Source of the DNA: Bradyrhizobium ottawaense
GTDB taxonomy: Bacteria > Pseudomonadota > Alphaproteobacteria > Rhizobiales > Xanthobacteraceae
Assembly (NCBI RefSeq): GCF_002278135.3
Contig: NZ_CP029425.2
Coordinates: 1,054,001-1,118,000, forward strand
DNA: 64,000 nt
Reading direction: 5' to 3'
Below, one piece after another: positions 9,139 through 16,494 of this stretch. The position numbers and the translations under genes are program-made. Position 1 is the first letter of the stretch; the number at the start of each line of letters is the position of its first letter. The notes under the pieces were generated by a model, which was not told where the DNA came from, ran no database searches, and saw nothing but the letters and a program-made list of their open reading frames with translations.

Positions 9139-9378
9139 GACGATGGTTGCGTTGAGTTGGACACCAATCCCGTCGAAAATCAAATCAGGCCGCTGACTCT
9201 GACGCGTAAAAATAGTTTATTTGCTGGTCACGACGAAGGTGGTCGTTCATGGGCGCGCATAGCTTCGCTCATCGCCACCTGCAAAATCAACAGCGTGGAG
9301 CCCTACGTCTGGATGAAAGCGACGCTCAAAGCGATCGCAACCGGTCACCCGCAGTCCCGGATCGACGAGCTGGTCGTT
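9139..9378 (+). pseudogene. tnpC: IS66 TnpC, C-terminal part
   Basis: The frame LDDGCVELDTNPVENQIRPL, NSLFAGHDEGGRSWARIASL, ATCKINSVEPYVWMKATLKA, GHPQSRIDELVV is the C-terminal end of IS66 TnpC, including the catalytic Glu in NPVENQIRP and the IS66_C tail. It completes the N-terminal part at 7569-7772 on the other side of the IS3 element. Confidence 0.85.
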
Positions 9379-9499
9379 CGGCCGCACCTCGTAATTCTCC
9401 GTCGTTGCCGCCTCCATACCCCCCGCCAACGATTTGCAAACACGTTGATCAACAGACTGCAATCCCCACGCCAAACCTTTGCGAATGGGACGCGAACGT

Positions 9500-9861
9500 C
9501 GCTTACGGTTCTTCAGCGTCTGATGCCAGCGCTCGATCTTTCCCTGGGTCTGAGGATGGTACGGAGCGCCGCGCACGTGCTGCATGCCCTTCTGGTCGAG
9601 CCACTCGGACAGATCATCCGCCACGTAACTCGAACCATTGTCGCTGAGAAGCCTTGGCCGGTGCGCGACGGCGCCGTCGTCTTGTCCTTGATCTCGTTCG
9701 CGGCCTTGATCACCACATAGACCGGGCTGGTGATGAGGTCATGCGCCTTCAGCAGCCGATAGACCGACGCCTCGGATACAAAGTACTTTCGTTCGTCGGT
9801 GAACCGCACGGCCAGCTCGCGTGGCGACAGCTCAGGTAACTCCAGCGCCAGGTCGATGATC
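9500..9861 (-). pseudogene. IS3-type orfB fragment (middle)
   Basis: Minus-strand frames contain FTDERKYFVSEASVYRLLKA, HDLITSPVYVVIKAANEIKD, then after a deletion ADDLSEWLDQKGMQHVRGA, PYHPQTQGKIERWHQTLKNR. This is an IS3 OrfB lacking the first catalytic Asp segment (about 250 bp are missing between NEIKDKTT and the SDNG region when compared with 19935-20544). The Glu of the DDE triad (KIERWHQ) is present. Confidence 0.85.
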
Positions 9862-9863
9862 TA

Positions 9864-10981
9864 GTACCCGGAATCAGAGCTGAGTGATACGGCGGCCTTT
9901 GAAACGGCGTTGACGGACCTTTTTCTTGGTCCAGACGAAGGGCTCGGCTCTGTCGTTGTATGCGTTGACGTAGGCATCGATGTGTTCCTGAAGCTGCTTG
10001 AGGCTCGTGAAGGAGGTGCCGCTGAGCGACTGCCCCTGCAAGATGGAAAACCATACTTCGACCTGATTGAGCCATGACGCACTTGTCGGCGTGAAATGAA
10101 ATTGCACGTTGGGGTGGGCCTTGAGCCAGTCCTCGTTCTTTTTATGGGTGTTGAGGTTGTCGAGGATGACGTGAAGCTTGCGGTTCGGAAAAGCCGCGGT
10201 GACGCTGTTCATGAAATCGAGAAACTCGACGCGGCGCCGGCGTTTTGAATGGGTCGCGATGATCTTTCCGGTGGCGACTTCGAGCGCCGCAAACAATGTT
10301 GTGGTGCCATGCCGCTTGTAATCGTGGCTTTGGCCGGTCAAGGCGCGGCCATTGGGCAACTTCAGATAACCCTGCGCTCGCTCCAAAGCCTGGATCGAGG
10401 GCTTCTCGTCCACGCACAGCACAATGGCCTTCGCCGGCGGCGCGACATAGAGGCCGACAACATCGGCGGCTTTGGCCGTAAAGTTCGGGTCGTTGCTCTC
10501 GCACCAGGACTTGCGAGCCACCAGGTCAATCTTGTGGCTGCGCAGGAACCGCCAGACATATTGGACATCGACATCGCCCAGCGCCTCGGCCAGAAGGGGG
10601 CCGGTCCAGCGCGCAAACCCTTGCGGTGGCGGCTTATCCAGCAGCTTCAGAATCCGCTTGTCGGTCGTCTTCGTATAGATCGGCTGCTTGCCAGGCCGCG
10701 GCTTGTCTTGCAGCCCTTCAAGGCCATGGTCGGCATAGCGATGCCGCCAAAGGCTGACAATCCGCGGCTGGACCCCAACTTCCTTGGCGATCGACCGGGT
10801 GCTGCGCCCATCCGCCGCCAACAGAACTATCCGCGCCCGCTTCAAATCGCGCTGCAACGTCACCGGTGAGCGACAGCACGCCTCAAGCACCTTGCGATCT
10901 TTCCTCGAAAGGTGGACTTCTCTTGCTTCGGGTATCATCCCGACCTTGAATCACGACTCACGTTCCAAGAAAAGTGGGTAC
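9864..10981 (-). mobile_element. IS630-family element, copy 1
   Basis: Starts GTACCCGGAATC at 9864 and ends GTGGGTAC at 10981, with TA on both sides (9862-9863 and 10982-10983), the standard IS630/Tc1 target duplication. The flanking sequence is the IS3-type orfB, which continues directly on the other side. Confidence 0.9.
9874..10938 (-). CDS. IS630 transposase, copy 1
   Basis: A 354-residue transposase. Residues 1-150 hold two helix-turn-helix units (RSTRSIAKEVGVQPRIVSLW and the winged region after KTTDKRILKLLDKPP); the rest is the DDE_3 catalytic domain with Asp in VLCVDEKPSIQ, Asp in HVILDNLNTHK and Glu in SASWLNQVEVWF. Length and motifs are normal and the frame is unbroken, so this copy may be active. 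The copy at 11459-12574 differs by a 2-bp deletion and a single base change. Confidence 0.93.
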   Translation of the reverse strand: MIPEAREVHLSRKDRKVLEACCRSPVTLQRDLKRARIVLLAADGRSTRSIAKEVGVQPRIVSLWRHRYADHGLEGLQDKPRPGKQPIYTKTTDKRILKLLDKPPPQGFARWTGPLLAEALGDVDVQYVWRFLRSHKIDLVARKSWCESNDPNFTAKAADVVGLYVAPPAKAIVLCVDEKPSIQALERAQGYLKLPNGRALTGQSHDYKRHGTTTLFAALEVATGKIIATHSKRRRRVEFLDFMNSVTAAFPNRKLHVILDNLNTHKKNEDWLKAHPNVQFHFTPTSASWLNQVEVWFSILQGQSLSGTSFTSLKQLQEHIDAYVNAYNDRAEPFVWTKKKVRQRRFKGRRITQL

Positions 10982-10983
10982 TA

Positions 10984-11209
10984 GCCCCGCACATCGTCCG
11001 GGATGCGGTTCCAGACCCGGTCTGGTCGAGACCGATGATCGGCCAGAGCGGCGATGCCGCCCTCGCGGTAACGATCATGCTAGCGATAGAATGTGGCGCG
11101 CGGGATCCCGAGCTTGTCCAGCGTGCGCTTGGCCGGAGGTGCGATTGCTCGACCAAATGGATGAATCTCGGCCTTCTCTGAGGCGGGATACCTCATGCCT
11201 CGTCCTCCC
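10984..11209 (-). pseudogene. IS3-type orfB fragment (N-terminal)
   Basis: Minus frame begins MRYPASEKAEIHPFGRAIAP and continues PAKRTLDKLGIPRATFYR, matching the orfB start at 24842 (MRYPASEKAEII). It is disturbed by small indels (the Gln-rich HTH entry has become HPFGRAIAPP) and is cut by the IS630 element at 10982. Confidence 0.8.
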
Positions 11210-11212
11210 CAT

Positions 11213-11456
11213 CTCCGTTCATACTTTTTTTGAGCAGACGGTTCTCCAGCGTCAGATCGGCGACGGCCTCCTTCAAGGCGCCGGCCTCCCGGCGGAGGTC
11301 CTTCACCTCGCCGGAGGTCGCAGCTCGTGCCGTGTCGCCGGCCAGGCGGCGCTTGCCGGCCTCGAGAAACTCCTTGGACCAGCCGTAATAGATCGAGGCG
11401 GCAATGCCTTCTCGGCGACAAAGCTCGGAGATGTTCTCCTCGCCGCGCAATCCTTC
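11213..11456 (-). pseudogene. IS3-type orfA fragment
   Basis: The frame RGEENISELCRREGIAASIY, YGWSKEFLEAGKRRLAGDTA, ATSGEVKDLRREAGALKEAV, LTLENRLLKKS is an IS3 OrfA (helix-turn-helix plus leucine zipper). Its first ~45 codons are absent because the IS630 copy 2 starts at 11459; they are not found on the other side of that IS630, so a deletion or recombination removed them. Confidence 0.85.
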
Positions 11457-11458
11457 TA

Positions 11459-12574
11459 GTACCCGGAATCAGAGCTGAGTGATACGGCGGCCTTTGAAAC
11501 GGCGTTGACGGACCTTTTTCTTGGTCCAGACGAAGGGCTCGGCTCTGTCGTTGTATGCGTTGACGTAGGCATCGATGTGTTCCTGAAGCTGCTTGAGGCT
11601 CGTGAAGGAGGTGCCGCTGAGCGACTGCCCCTGCAAGGGAAAACCATACTTCGACCTGATTGAGCCATGACGCACTTGTCGGCGTGAAATGAAATTGCAC
11701 GTTGGGGTGGGCCTTGAGCCAGTCCTCGTTCTTTTTATGGGTGTTGAGGTTGTCGAGGATGACGTGAAGCTTGCGGTTCGGAAAAGCCGCGGTGACGCTG
11801 TTCATGAAATCGAGAAACTCGACGCGGCGCCGGCGTTTTGAATGGGTCGCGATGATCTTTCCGGTGGCGACTTCGAGCGCCGCAAACAATGTTGTGGTGC
11901 CATGCCGCTTGTAATCGTGGCTTTGGCCGGTCAAGGCGCGGCCATTGGGCAACTTCAGATAACCCTGCGCTCGCTCCAAAGCCTGGATCGAGGGCTTCTC
12001 GTCCACGCACAGCACAATGGCCTTCGCCGGCGGCGCGACATAGAGGCCGACAACATCGGCGGCTTTGGCCGTAAAGTTCGGGTCGTTGCTCTCGCACCAG
12101 GACTTGCGAGCCACCAGGTCAATCTTGTGGCTGCGCAGGAACCGCCAGACATATTGGACATCGACATCGCCCAGCGCCTCGGCCAGCAGGGGGCCGGTCC
12201 AGCGCGCAAACCCTTGCGGTGGCGGCTTATCCAGCAGCTTCAGAATCCGCTTGTCGGTCGTCTTCGTATAGATCGGCTGCTTGCCAGGCCGCGGCTTGTC
12301 TTGCAGCCCTTCAAGGCCATGGTCGGCATAGCGATGCCGCCAAAGGCTGACAATCCGCGGCTGGACCCCAACTTCCTTGGCGATCGACCGGGTGCTGCGC
12401 CCATCCGCCGCCAACAGAACTATCCGCGCCCGCTTCAAATCGCGCTGCAACGTCACCGGTGAGCGACAGCACGCCTCAAGCACCTTGCGATCTTTCCTCG
12501 AAAGGTGGACTTCTCTTGCTTCGGGTATCATCCCGACCTTGAATCACGACTCACGTTCCAAGAAAAGTGGGTAC
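11459..12574 (-). mobile_element. IS630-family element, copy 2
   Basis: Same ends as copy 1 (GTACCC at both termini) with TA at 11457-11458 and 12575-12576. The left flank is IS3-type orfA, but the right flank is unrelated sequence leading into the sigma-54 promoter region, so this copy marks a rearrangement junction. Confidence 0.88.
11469..12531 (-). pseudogene. IS630 transposase, copy 2, frameshifted
   Basis: Identical in protein sequence to copy 1 for the first ~295 residues (MIPEAREVHLSRKDRKVLEA onward, both catalytic Asp residues and the SASWLNQVEVWF Glu). Two bases are missing at about 11637 (CTGCAAGGGA where copy 1 has CTGCAAGATGGA), so the last ~60 residues are out of frame and the reading frame runs on through the neighbouring IS3 orfA to 11080. 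Not functional as it stands. Confidence 0.9.
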
Positions 12575-12606
12575 TAGTATTCACTCGCGTCCGGCTGGTG
12601 ACACAA

Positions 12607-12622
12607 TGTCGGCAACCCGACT
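12607..12622 (+). promoter_or_regulatory. Near-match NifA upstream activator site
   Basis: TGT-N10-ACT at 12607-12622; the NifA consensus is TGT-N10-ACA, so one base is off. It lies about 80 bp upstream of the -24 element of the sigma-54 promoter at 12695, a normal distance for NifA activation through DNA looping. Confidence 0.5.
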
Positions 12623-12694
12623 CTGCGTCTCGTGCTGCGCAGAAGAGACGCATCATCCTATTGTCATTGAAGCTTAACTACACAGAGTCTCTGG

Positions 12695-12710
12695 TGGCAC
12701 ATCAATTGCT
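12695..12710 (+). promoter_or_regulatory. Sigma-54 (RpoN) -24/-12 promoter
   Basis: TGGCACATCAATTGCT matches the consensus TGGCAC-N5-TTGC(A/T) at every fixed position, with the GG and GC pairs correctly spaced. Predicted transcription start is about 12720, giving a ~45-base leader before the aminomutase-like gene start at 12766 on the same strand. Confidence 0.85.
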
Positions 12711-12765
12711 AGTCCAGACTTTGCCCGGGGATCAGTTCCGGTCCACGCGCTGGGGAGAATCAGCT

Positions 12766-14004
12766 ATGACGAACAAGATGCTAGGCCGATCTGCGCAAGC
12801 TCGCGTCGCCACCGGAAGACGTCCGGTGGTCGAGATACCGTCCTCATCACAAGATCAACAAGGAGTTGTTCATGCTGACAACCCCGGAGGCGCGGGTTTG
12901 CGCACCTCATCACGGCCTATCGCGCACGGCCTGCGGCCGCACACCGCGGTCATGAATTTCATCGAGGGCGCGCGCGCCATTACCGAGAGTGAGCTGCAAG
13001 CCAACAACATCACGCAGTATCACGCCACAAATTTTTATCGCGATCAGATCACCAACAGTGGCTACTACGACCAGCTTAAATACATTGTAGAGCCCACAAT
13101 TGCTGAGTTCAAGAGTCCCGGAAGTCTTGACACCAGCGGCGAGCATGACAATACCGTCGTGCCCGGGCTTCAGCACAAATACGCGCAGACCGGTCTGCTG
13201 CTGGTAACGGACCGTTGCGCGTCCTATTGCCGTTACTGCTTTCGCAAACGCATCGTCGGCAAGGACTCCGATGAGATCGCGCCCGATTTCGCCCGGGTCG
13301 CGCAGTATATCGCCGGCCATCCTGAGATGACGAACGTGCTGCTATCTGGAGGCGACCCGTTCGTGCTCAGCACCGCTAAGCTCGGCAAGATTCTTGATCA
13401 TCTGCTACCGATCCCGCACTTGGAGTCAATTCGATTCGGCACAAAAATAGTCGCCTTCGCACCCAGGCGGTTTGAGGATCCCGCACTCCCGGCGTTGTTC
13501 CGGCGGATCAGTGAAGCGGGAAAGACCGCAGTGATCGTCGCGCATTTCGACCACATCGGCGAGATCTCGGTCGATGCGGAGCGCAACATTCGCGCGCTAC
13601 GCGCACAGGGCGTGCAGTTTCTGAATCAGTCCGTGCTTCTGGCGAAAGTCAACGACGATCCCGAAATCTTGGCGGCGACCTTTGCAAAGTGTCACCAAAT
13701 GGGCGTCCGCCCTTATTATCTTTTTCAAGGCAGGCCGGTGAAAGGCGCATCGCACTTTCAGGTCTCGCTGCGGCGCGGTATAGAGATCGCGCGCGGCATC
13801 AACCGACGTCTCAGCGGTATCCAGAAGACGTTCAAATACATCATGTCCCATTACACGGGGAAGATCGAGGTTCTCGACCTTGGTGCCGATGGCCGCGTGT
13901 ATATGCGATATCATCAAAACAAGATTCCCGAAGAACTCGGAAAGGTCTTTTCCCGGCGGCACGTCGAGGGCGCCTGCTGGTTGGACGATTTGCCCGAAGG
14001 CTGA
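12766..14004 (+). CDS. Radical SAM enzyme, lysine-2,3-aminomutase (KamA/EpmB) family
   Basis: A 412-residue protein. Cys151, Cys155 and Cys158 (CASYCRYCF) bind the 4Fe-4S cluster that cleaves S-adenosylmethionine; LLSGGDPF follows as the SAM-binding GGD motif; Lys366 in HYTGKIEV is placed where family members hold pyridoxal phosphate. Enzymes of this family move the alpha-amino group of lysine or glutamate to the beta carbon. The substrate cannot be read. The ATG at 12766 is chosen because TGGGGAGA precedes it and it follows the sigma-54 promoter; the frame is open upstream only through IS630 sequence. Codons between about 12790 and 12950 look wrong in this frame: the neighbouring frame reads LRKLASPPEDVRWSRYRPHH and NKELFMLTTPEA, so two compensating indels are likely and the N-terminus may be damaged. 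First gene of a four-gene operon. Confidence 0.85.
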   Translation: MTNKMLGRSAQARVATGRRPVVEIPSSSQDQQGVVHADNPGGAGLRTSSRPIAHGLRPHTAVMNFIEGARAITESELQANNITQYHATNFYRDQITNSGYYDQLKYIVEPTIAEFKSPGSLDTSGEHDNTVVPGLQHKYAQTGLLLVTDRCASYCRYCFRKRIVGKDSDEIAPDFARVAQYIAGHPEMTNVLLSGGDPFVLSTAKLGKILDHLLPIPHLESIRFGTKIVAFAPRRFEDPALPALFRRISEAGKTAVIVAHFDHIGEISVDAERNIRALRAQGVQFLNQSVLLAKVNDDPEILAATFAKCHQMGVRPYYLFQGRPVKGASHFQVSLRRGIEIARGINRRLSGIQKTFKYIMSHYTGKIEVLDLGADGRVYMRYHQNKIPEELGKVFSRRHVEGACWLDDLPEG

Positions 14005-14011
14005 GATCGAA

Positions 14012-15634
14012 ATGCGCGCGATGCTGATGCCCAACTTGGAGCGCGTGGAGCTCGACGGCCCTGCCGCTTCCGTAGGGCAGCGCCACGAGGCTGTGGTGAC
14101 GGCTTTCCCGAACGCTACCGAAGCCGGGGTGGAAATCCTGCGCGCCGGCGGAAACGCGATCGACGCCGCTGTGGCCGCCGCCTGGGCGCTTTGCGTGTGC
14201 GAACCCAGTGCATCGGGTCTGGGCGGGCAGACCGTGTTGCTCGTCCGTTTTGCGGATGATCGAATTCGGATCATCGACGGACATTCCCGTGCGCCCGCAG
14301 CCGCTTCGCTCGACACGATCAAAGCGGGCCAGCAGCGGCGCGGGTATCGCTCCTGCACGATTCCATCGACTCCCGCGACGCTGGACTGGGCGCACAGGAA
14401 ATACGGCGTGCTCAGCCGCGAAACTGTGATGGCGCCAGCGATCCGCATTGCGGAAGAAGGCTATCCGATCACGCCATTGCAGCACCGACAAGCCCGATGG
14501 GTGGCCGATGATCTGCGAGCATCGCCGGCCGGTGAGCTGTTTCTCCAAGACGGTCTGCCACCGGAAATCGGCCACATGTTTCGACAACCGGAGCTCGCGG
14601 GCACGCTTCGCCGGTTGGCCGATTTCGGCACCGAGGACTTCTATCACGGCGGAATTGCCCGGCAGATCGCAGCCGATATGCGAGCGGCCGGCGGTCTCAT
14701 CACCGAAGAAGATCTAGCAAGCTGCGGTCCGCCCGCACAGGTGGAGCCGGTTTCGACGTCCTATCGCGGCCATCGGATTCTCAGCATCCCGCCGCCTAGC
14801 GGCGGACTGCAACTCTTGTTTGCACTTAACATCATCGCGCAGATATCAGCGACAAACTCGGAGTCATCCGACGATAGCTGGCACGAAGCGATCGCGCTCG
14901 CGTCATCCGCCGTCTTTCGCGAGCGGGAGCTCCGCCCGTTGCTGCCCGATGATCTCATTCCGCAATCGCGTCAAGGGCGGTTGAGCGAAGATTACGCGCG
15001 GCAAGTCGCAGATAGCATCCTGGCGCCGCAAAGTACCAAAGAGCTCGCGACCGACAGTGCCGAAGAACCGGGCGATACGACCCATCTTTCGGTCTGCGAT
15101 CGAGATGGCATCATTGTAGTGCTGACACAGTCTATCCAATCGGTGTTCGGCGCCAAGGTGGCACACCGGGATCTGGGTTTCCTCTACAACAATTATCTGT
15201 GCACGTGTCCCCGCCTTTCTCACCCCTATGAGCTCGGACCAGGTTGTCGACCGCGCTCGAACATGGCCCCAACGCTGGTGTTACAGGGCGCCACCGGCCG
15301 CCCGCTCCTGGCACTGGGCGCCGCCGGCAGTCGACGGATCATTTCGGCAATTCTCCATGTCCTAAGTGGAGTCATCGACTTGGGCTTGGATATCACGGAC
15401 GCTGTGGCGGCGCCTCGCGTACATGGACTGGTCGGTCGCAAAGTCTGGATCGAGCGGCCGGCAGCCAGCAATGCCCTGTTGGCAAGATTGCGCGCCCGTA
15501 ACCGCATCCCAATCGTCAAATCACGACTCAATTTTGCGATGGGTTCGGTCAACGCGCTCCAACTCATGACTGACGGAAGCGCGAAAGGCGCTGCCGATCC
15601 CCGGCGTGATGGCCTGGTGGAGGTGCTCTCTTGA
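14012..15634 (+). CDS. Gamma-glutamyltransferase family protein, no signal peptide
   Basis: A 540-residue protein of the Ntn-hydrolase gamma-glutamyltranspeptidase family: N-terminal ATEAGVEILRAGGNAIDAAV, then the large-subunit fold, and the self-cleavage/nucleophile site GDTTHLSV with Thr356 as the expected catalytic residue, followed by SIQSVFGAKV and the small-subunit motif GPGCRPRSNMAPTLVL. Typical members transfer gamma-glutamyl groups from glutathione or release glutamate and are secreted to the periplasm. Here the start (ATG 14012, eight bases after the preceding stop; 14021 and 14027 are alternatives) leaves no signal peptide, so I infer a cytoplasmic enzyme, as in some biosynthetic clusters. 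Second gene of the operon; its stop overlaps the next start. Confidence 0.88.
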   Translation: MRAMLMPNLERVELDGPAASVGQRHEAVVTAFPNATEAGVEILRAGGNAIDAAVAAAWALCVCEPSASGLGGQTVLLVRFADDRIRIIDGHSRAPAAASLDTIKAGQQRRGYRSCTIPSTPATLDWAHRKYGVLSRETVMAPAIRIAEEGYPITPLQHRQARWVADDLRASPAGELFLQDGLPPEIGHMFRQPELAGTLRRLADFGTEDFYHGGIARQIAADMRAAGGLITEEDLASCGPPAQVEPVSTSYRGHRILSIPPPSGGLQLLFALNIIAQISATNSESSDDSWHEAIALASSAVFRERELRPLLPDDLIPQSRQGRLSEDYARQVADSILAPQSTKELATDSAEEPGDTTHLSVCDRDGIIVVLTQSIQSVFGAKVAHRDLGFLYNNYLCTCPRLSHPYELGPGCRPRSNMAPTLVLQGATGRPLLALGAAGSRRIISAILHVLSGVIDLGLDITDAVAAPRVHGLVGRKVWIERPAASNALLARLRARNRIPIVKSRLNFAMGSVNALQLMTDGSAKGAADPRRDGLVEVLS

Positions 15635-16494
15635 GTGAAACGTGCAGAAATAAGAATGCCTCGGCGGACGCCGCGCCAAAGACCGATTGGTTGCTCGTGG
15701 GCCTCTTTGTCCTGCCGCTCGGCGTAGCGCTCGCCAAACTGCCGATGCTATCGACTTCGTCCATCAGTGCGAGTTTTGTTTCGCTCACAGAGTTACCGGC
15801 CCAGTTCCACAAGTCAGCCGAGAGCGTGGTGTTCGTCTCCTTGGGAGCTGTCTTCGTCGTACTCTTTCGCCTCACTCTTGGCGTCAGGGTGCTGGGGCTT
15901 CTTCGGCCGATCTTGTTGGCGATGGCTTTCGATACCGTCAGCATCCCGATCAGCCTTGCCTTCCTGCTGTTCGTACTCCTCGTCGTTGTCGCCTTGCGGC
16001 CGCTGCTCAAGACAGACCACAGTTACGCGCGAGTGGCTGTGCTGTTGAGCTTGGCGGCAGCGCTGCTGTTTGCGCCTTTGACCGCGGGGGAATGGTGGCA
16101 TATCGCCTGGCTTCGTGAGATTGCGTTCTTTCCGGTTATCGCCTTGTGTTTGACCTGCGAAAGCTTCGCAAAAGTGCTCGACCAAAATGGAGTCCGTGAA
16201 GCGATCTGGCGCGCCTTCACGACGGTGTTGGCCGCCCTCATCATCGTGGCTCTATCGAGTTTGCCAGGCACGTTGGAACTCTTCCTGCGATTCCCGGAAC
16301 TGCTGTTGGTGCAGGCCGGGTGCATTTTGCTAATCAACAAGTATCTCGATTTCCGCTTGTTGGAAGGAGTGAACCCGCTCGTCGCCTGGCCTTGGGGCGC
16401 GGGCACTCCAGGCGAGCCGTCCCTCTCGATCTGCCAAATCCAGGCGAATGAACGTGAAAGCCGGCAACATACAGGGAGCAGCTCATGCGGGTAG
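15631..16494 (+). CDS. Polytopic inner-membrane protein (7TM-transglutaminase-like)
   Basis: A 287-residue protein with about seven hydrophobic segments: LLVGLFVLPLGVALAKL, VVFVSLGAVFVVLFRLTLGV, LLRPILLAMAFDTVSIPISL with AFLLFVLLVVVALRPLL, VAVLLSLAAALLFAPL, IAFFPVIALCLTCE, AFTTVLAALIIVALSSL and LLLVQAGCILLINKYLDF. The start is TTG at 15631, overlapping the previous stop (TTGA) after GGAGGTG. The layout and the C-terminal FRLLEGVNPL resemble the 7TM region that in other bacteria is fused to an inactive transglutaminase and sits beside ATP-grasp ligases; that assignment is tentative. Its gene overlaps the following ATP-grasp gene by 10 bp, which argues that the two proteins work together, for example as a sensor or exporter of the product. 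Confidence 0.75.
   Translation: MSETCRNKNASADAAPKTDWLLVGLFVLPLGVALAKLPMLSTSSISASFVSLTELPAQFHKSAESVVFVSLGAVFVVLFRLTLGVRVLGLLRPILLAMAFDTVSIPISLAFLLFVLLVVVALRPLLKTDHSYARVAVLLSLAAALLFAPLTAGEWWHIAWLREIAFFPVIALCLTCESFAKVLDQNGVREAIWRAFTTVLAALIIVALSSLPGTLELFLRFPELLLVQAGCILLINKYLDFRLLEGVNPLVAWPWGAGTPGEPSLSICQIQANERESRQHTGSSSCG

Larger units (their letters stand above)
6666..9380 (+). mobile_element. IS66-family element, internally deleted and split by an IS3 element
   Basis: The left end GTAAGCGGAG at 6666 has the usual IS66 terminal form. It is followed by the three-gene order tnpA, tnpB, tnpC. TnpC keeps only about 68 N-terminal residues and about 80 C-terminal residues; an IS3 element (7773-9135) sits between them and the middle of tnpC is absent. 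The right terminal repeat was not found; beyond 9380 the sequence changes to another IS. Confidence 0.85.
9500..11456 (-). mobile_element. Second IS3-family type, copy 1, broken by IS630
   Basis: Pieces in minus orientation belong to one IS3-type element: orfA (11213-11456), orfB start (10984-11209) and orfB middle (9500-9861). An IS630 element (9864-10981) splits orfB and a second IS630 (11459-12574) cuts orfA. The same element in more complete form is spread over 19935-25298. Between 9380 and 9500 lies sequence that I cannot assign. Confidence 0.8.

Noticed and set aside
10249..10869. 206-codon plus frame, also at 11842-12462
   Set aside because: Antisense of the IS630 transposase; present twice only because the IS is duplicated.
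11080..12531. 483-codon frame on the minus strand
   Set aside because: It is IS630 copy 2 running on through a frameshift into IS3 sequence, not a real longer protein.
12505..12765. Longer start for the aminomutase-like gene
   Set aside because: The extra 87 codons are IS630 end sequence and the promoter/leader; the -24/-12 element lies inside this stretch.
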